The notes beneath the pieces were generated by a model. It did no database searches, had not been told where the DNA came from, and saw only the letters and a program-made list of their open reading frames with translations. Source: Heritagella sp051881655 (GTDB taxonomy: Bacteria; Bacillota; Clostridia; Oscillospirales; Acutalibacteraceae). From it: DNA of 21,754 nt. Shown in pieces: positions 21,677 to 21,754 of this stretch. The translations under genes and the position numbers were made by a program. The stretch covers positions 1 through 21,754 of the forward strand of contig JBJEQH010000010.1 of NCBI GenBank assembly GCA_051881655.1, in the 5' to 3' direction. Every line of letters begins with the position of its first letter. Positions within the stretch are counted from its first letter, which is position 1.

Positions 21677-21754
21677 ATGAAAAATGAGGAGGTGATCCCC
21701 TCTCCGGTTGACGAAACCGGAGGAATGGGATCCACAGTAAAGATCTTCCTGCTC
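21677..21754 (+). CDS. Start of an unidentified gene (partial, runs off the right edge)
   Basis: ATG 21677 is preceded by GAGGGG with a 5-nt spacing and opens a frame of 26 codons to the edge with no stop. The product starts MKNEEVIPSPVDETGG and then enters a more hydrophobic stretch (VKIFLL), perhaps a membrane segment or an N-terminal signal. A second possible start is ATG 21725, with GGAGG immediately before it but too close. There is too little sequence to name a family. Confidence 0.45.
   Translation, partial: MKNEEVIPSPVDETGGMGSTVKIFLL

Noticed and set aside
1..21754. Search for CRISPR arrays, insertion sequences, integrase genes, attachment sites, tRNA and rRNA
   Set aside because: No regularly spaced repeats, transposase or integrase motifs, cloverleaf sequences or rRNA segments were seen by eye; a computed search was not possible.

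Overview
The window looks like chromosome from a moderately high-GC anaerobic Firmicute, most likely a gut Clostridia of the Ruminococcaceae/Oscillospiraceae type. This is an inference. It rests on strong Shine-Dalgarno sites, frequent GTG/TTG starts, sigma-A type promoters with 17-bp spacers, and genes typical of that group: rubrerythrin with a Fur/PerR-like operator, a WYL regulator of the MAKGPN type, NiaR with a 3H domain, a DUF362 ferredoxin and MATE exporters. No tRNA, rRNA, CRISPR array, insertion sequence or phage gene was seen, and no gene looks broken except the two cut by the window edges.

Layout. (1) 1-2848, minus strand: a CtpE-like P-type cation ATPase followed, with a 4-base overlap, by an HD-domain protein that runs off the left edge. 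(2) 3044-6641, plus strand: an operon with its own promoter encoding an M28-like metallopeptidase homologue, a CapA-type metallophosphatase and free methionine-(R)-sulfoxide reductase. (3) 6705-8262, plus strand: a MATE exporter whose promoter carries a perfect 22-bp palindrome matching the CcpA/LacI-family operator consensus; it ends in a two-hairpin convergent terminator region. (4) 8280-14083, minus strand: a tight five-gene operon encoding an adenylation enzyme, a carrier protein, a PLP decarboxylase, a long MBOAT acyltransferase and a membrane-anchored SGNH protein. (5) 14347-16690, plus strand: rubrerythrin behind a perfect 35-bp palindrome, then a second MATE exporter. (6) 16706-18951, minus strand: a DUF362 double [4Fe-4S] protein and a WYL regulator. 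(7) 19112 to the right edge, plus strand: niaR, sfsA and a 1-phosphofructokinase-like gene with an unusual C-terminal extension, then the first codons of another gene.

The most interesting system is region 4. It has the logic of the dlt operon (activate, load on a carrier, transfer across the membrane with MBOAT plus an SGNH partner) with an alanine-racemase-fold decarboxylase inserted. The decarboxylase lacks the CES motif of diaminopimelate decarboxylase and has CTT in its place. That, together with the adjacent carrier protein and ligase, recalls BtrK of butirosin biosynthesis, which decarboxylates glutamate while it is bound to a carrier protein. A testable reading is that the operon makes an amine-bearing acyl group (for example gamma-aminobutyryl or beta-alanyl) on the carrier and transfers it to a cell-surface polymer. 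The substrate is not known.
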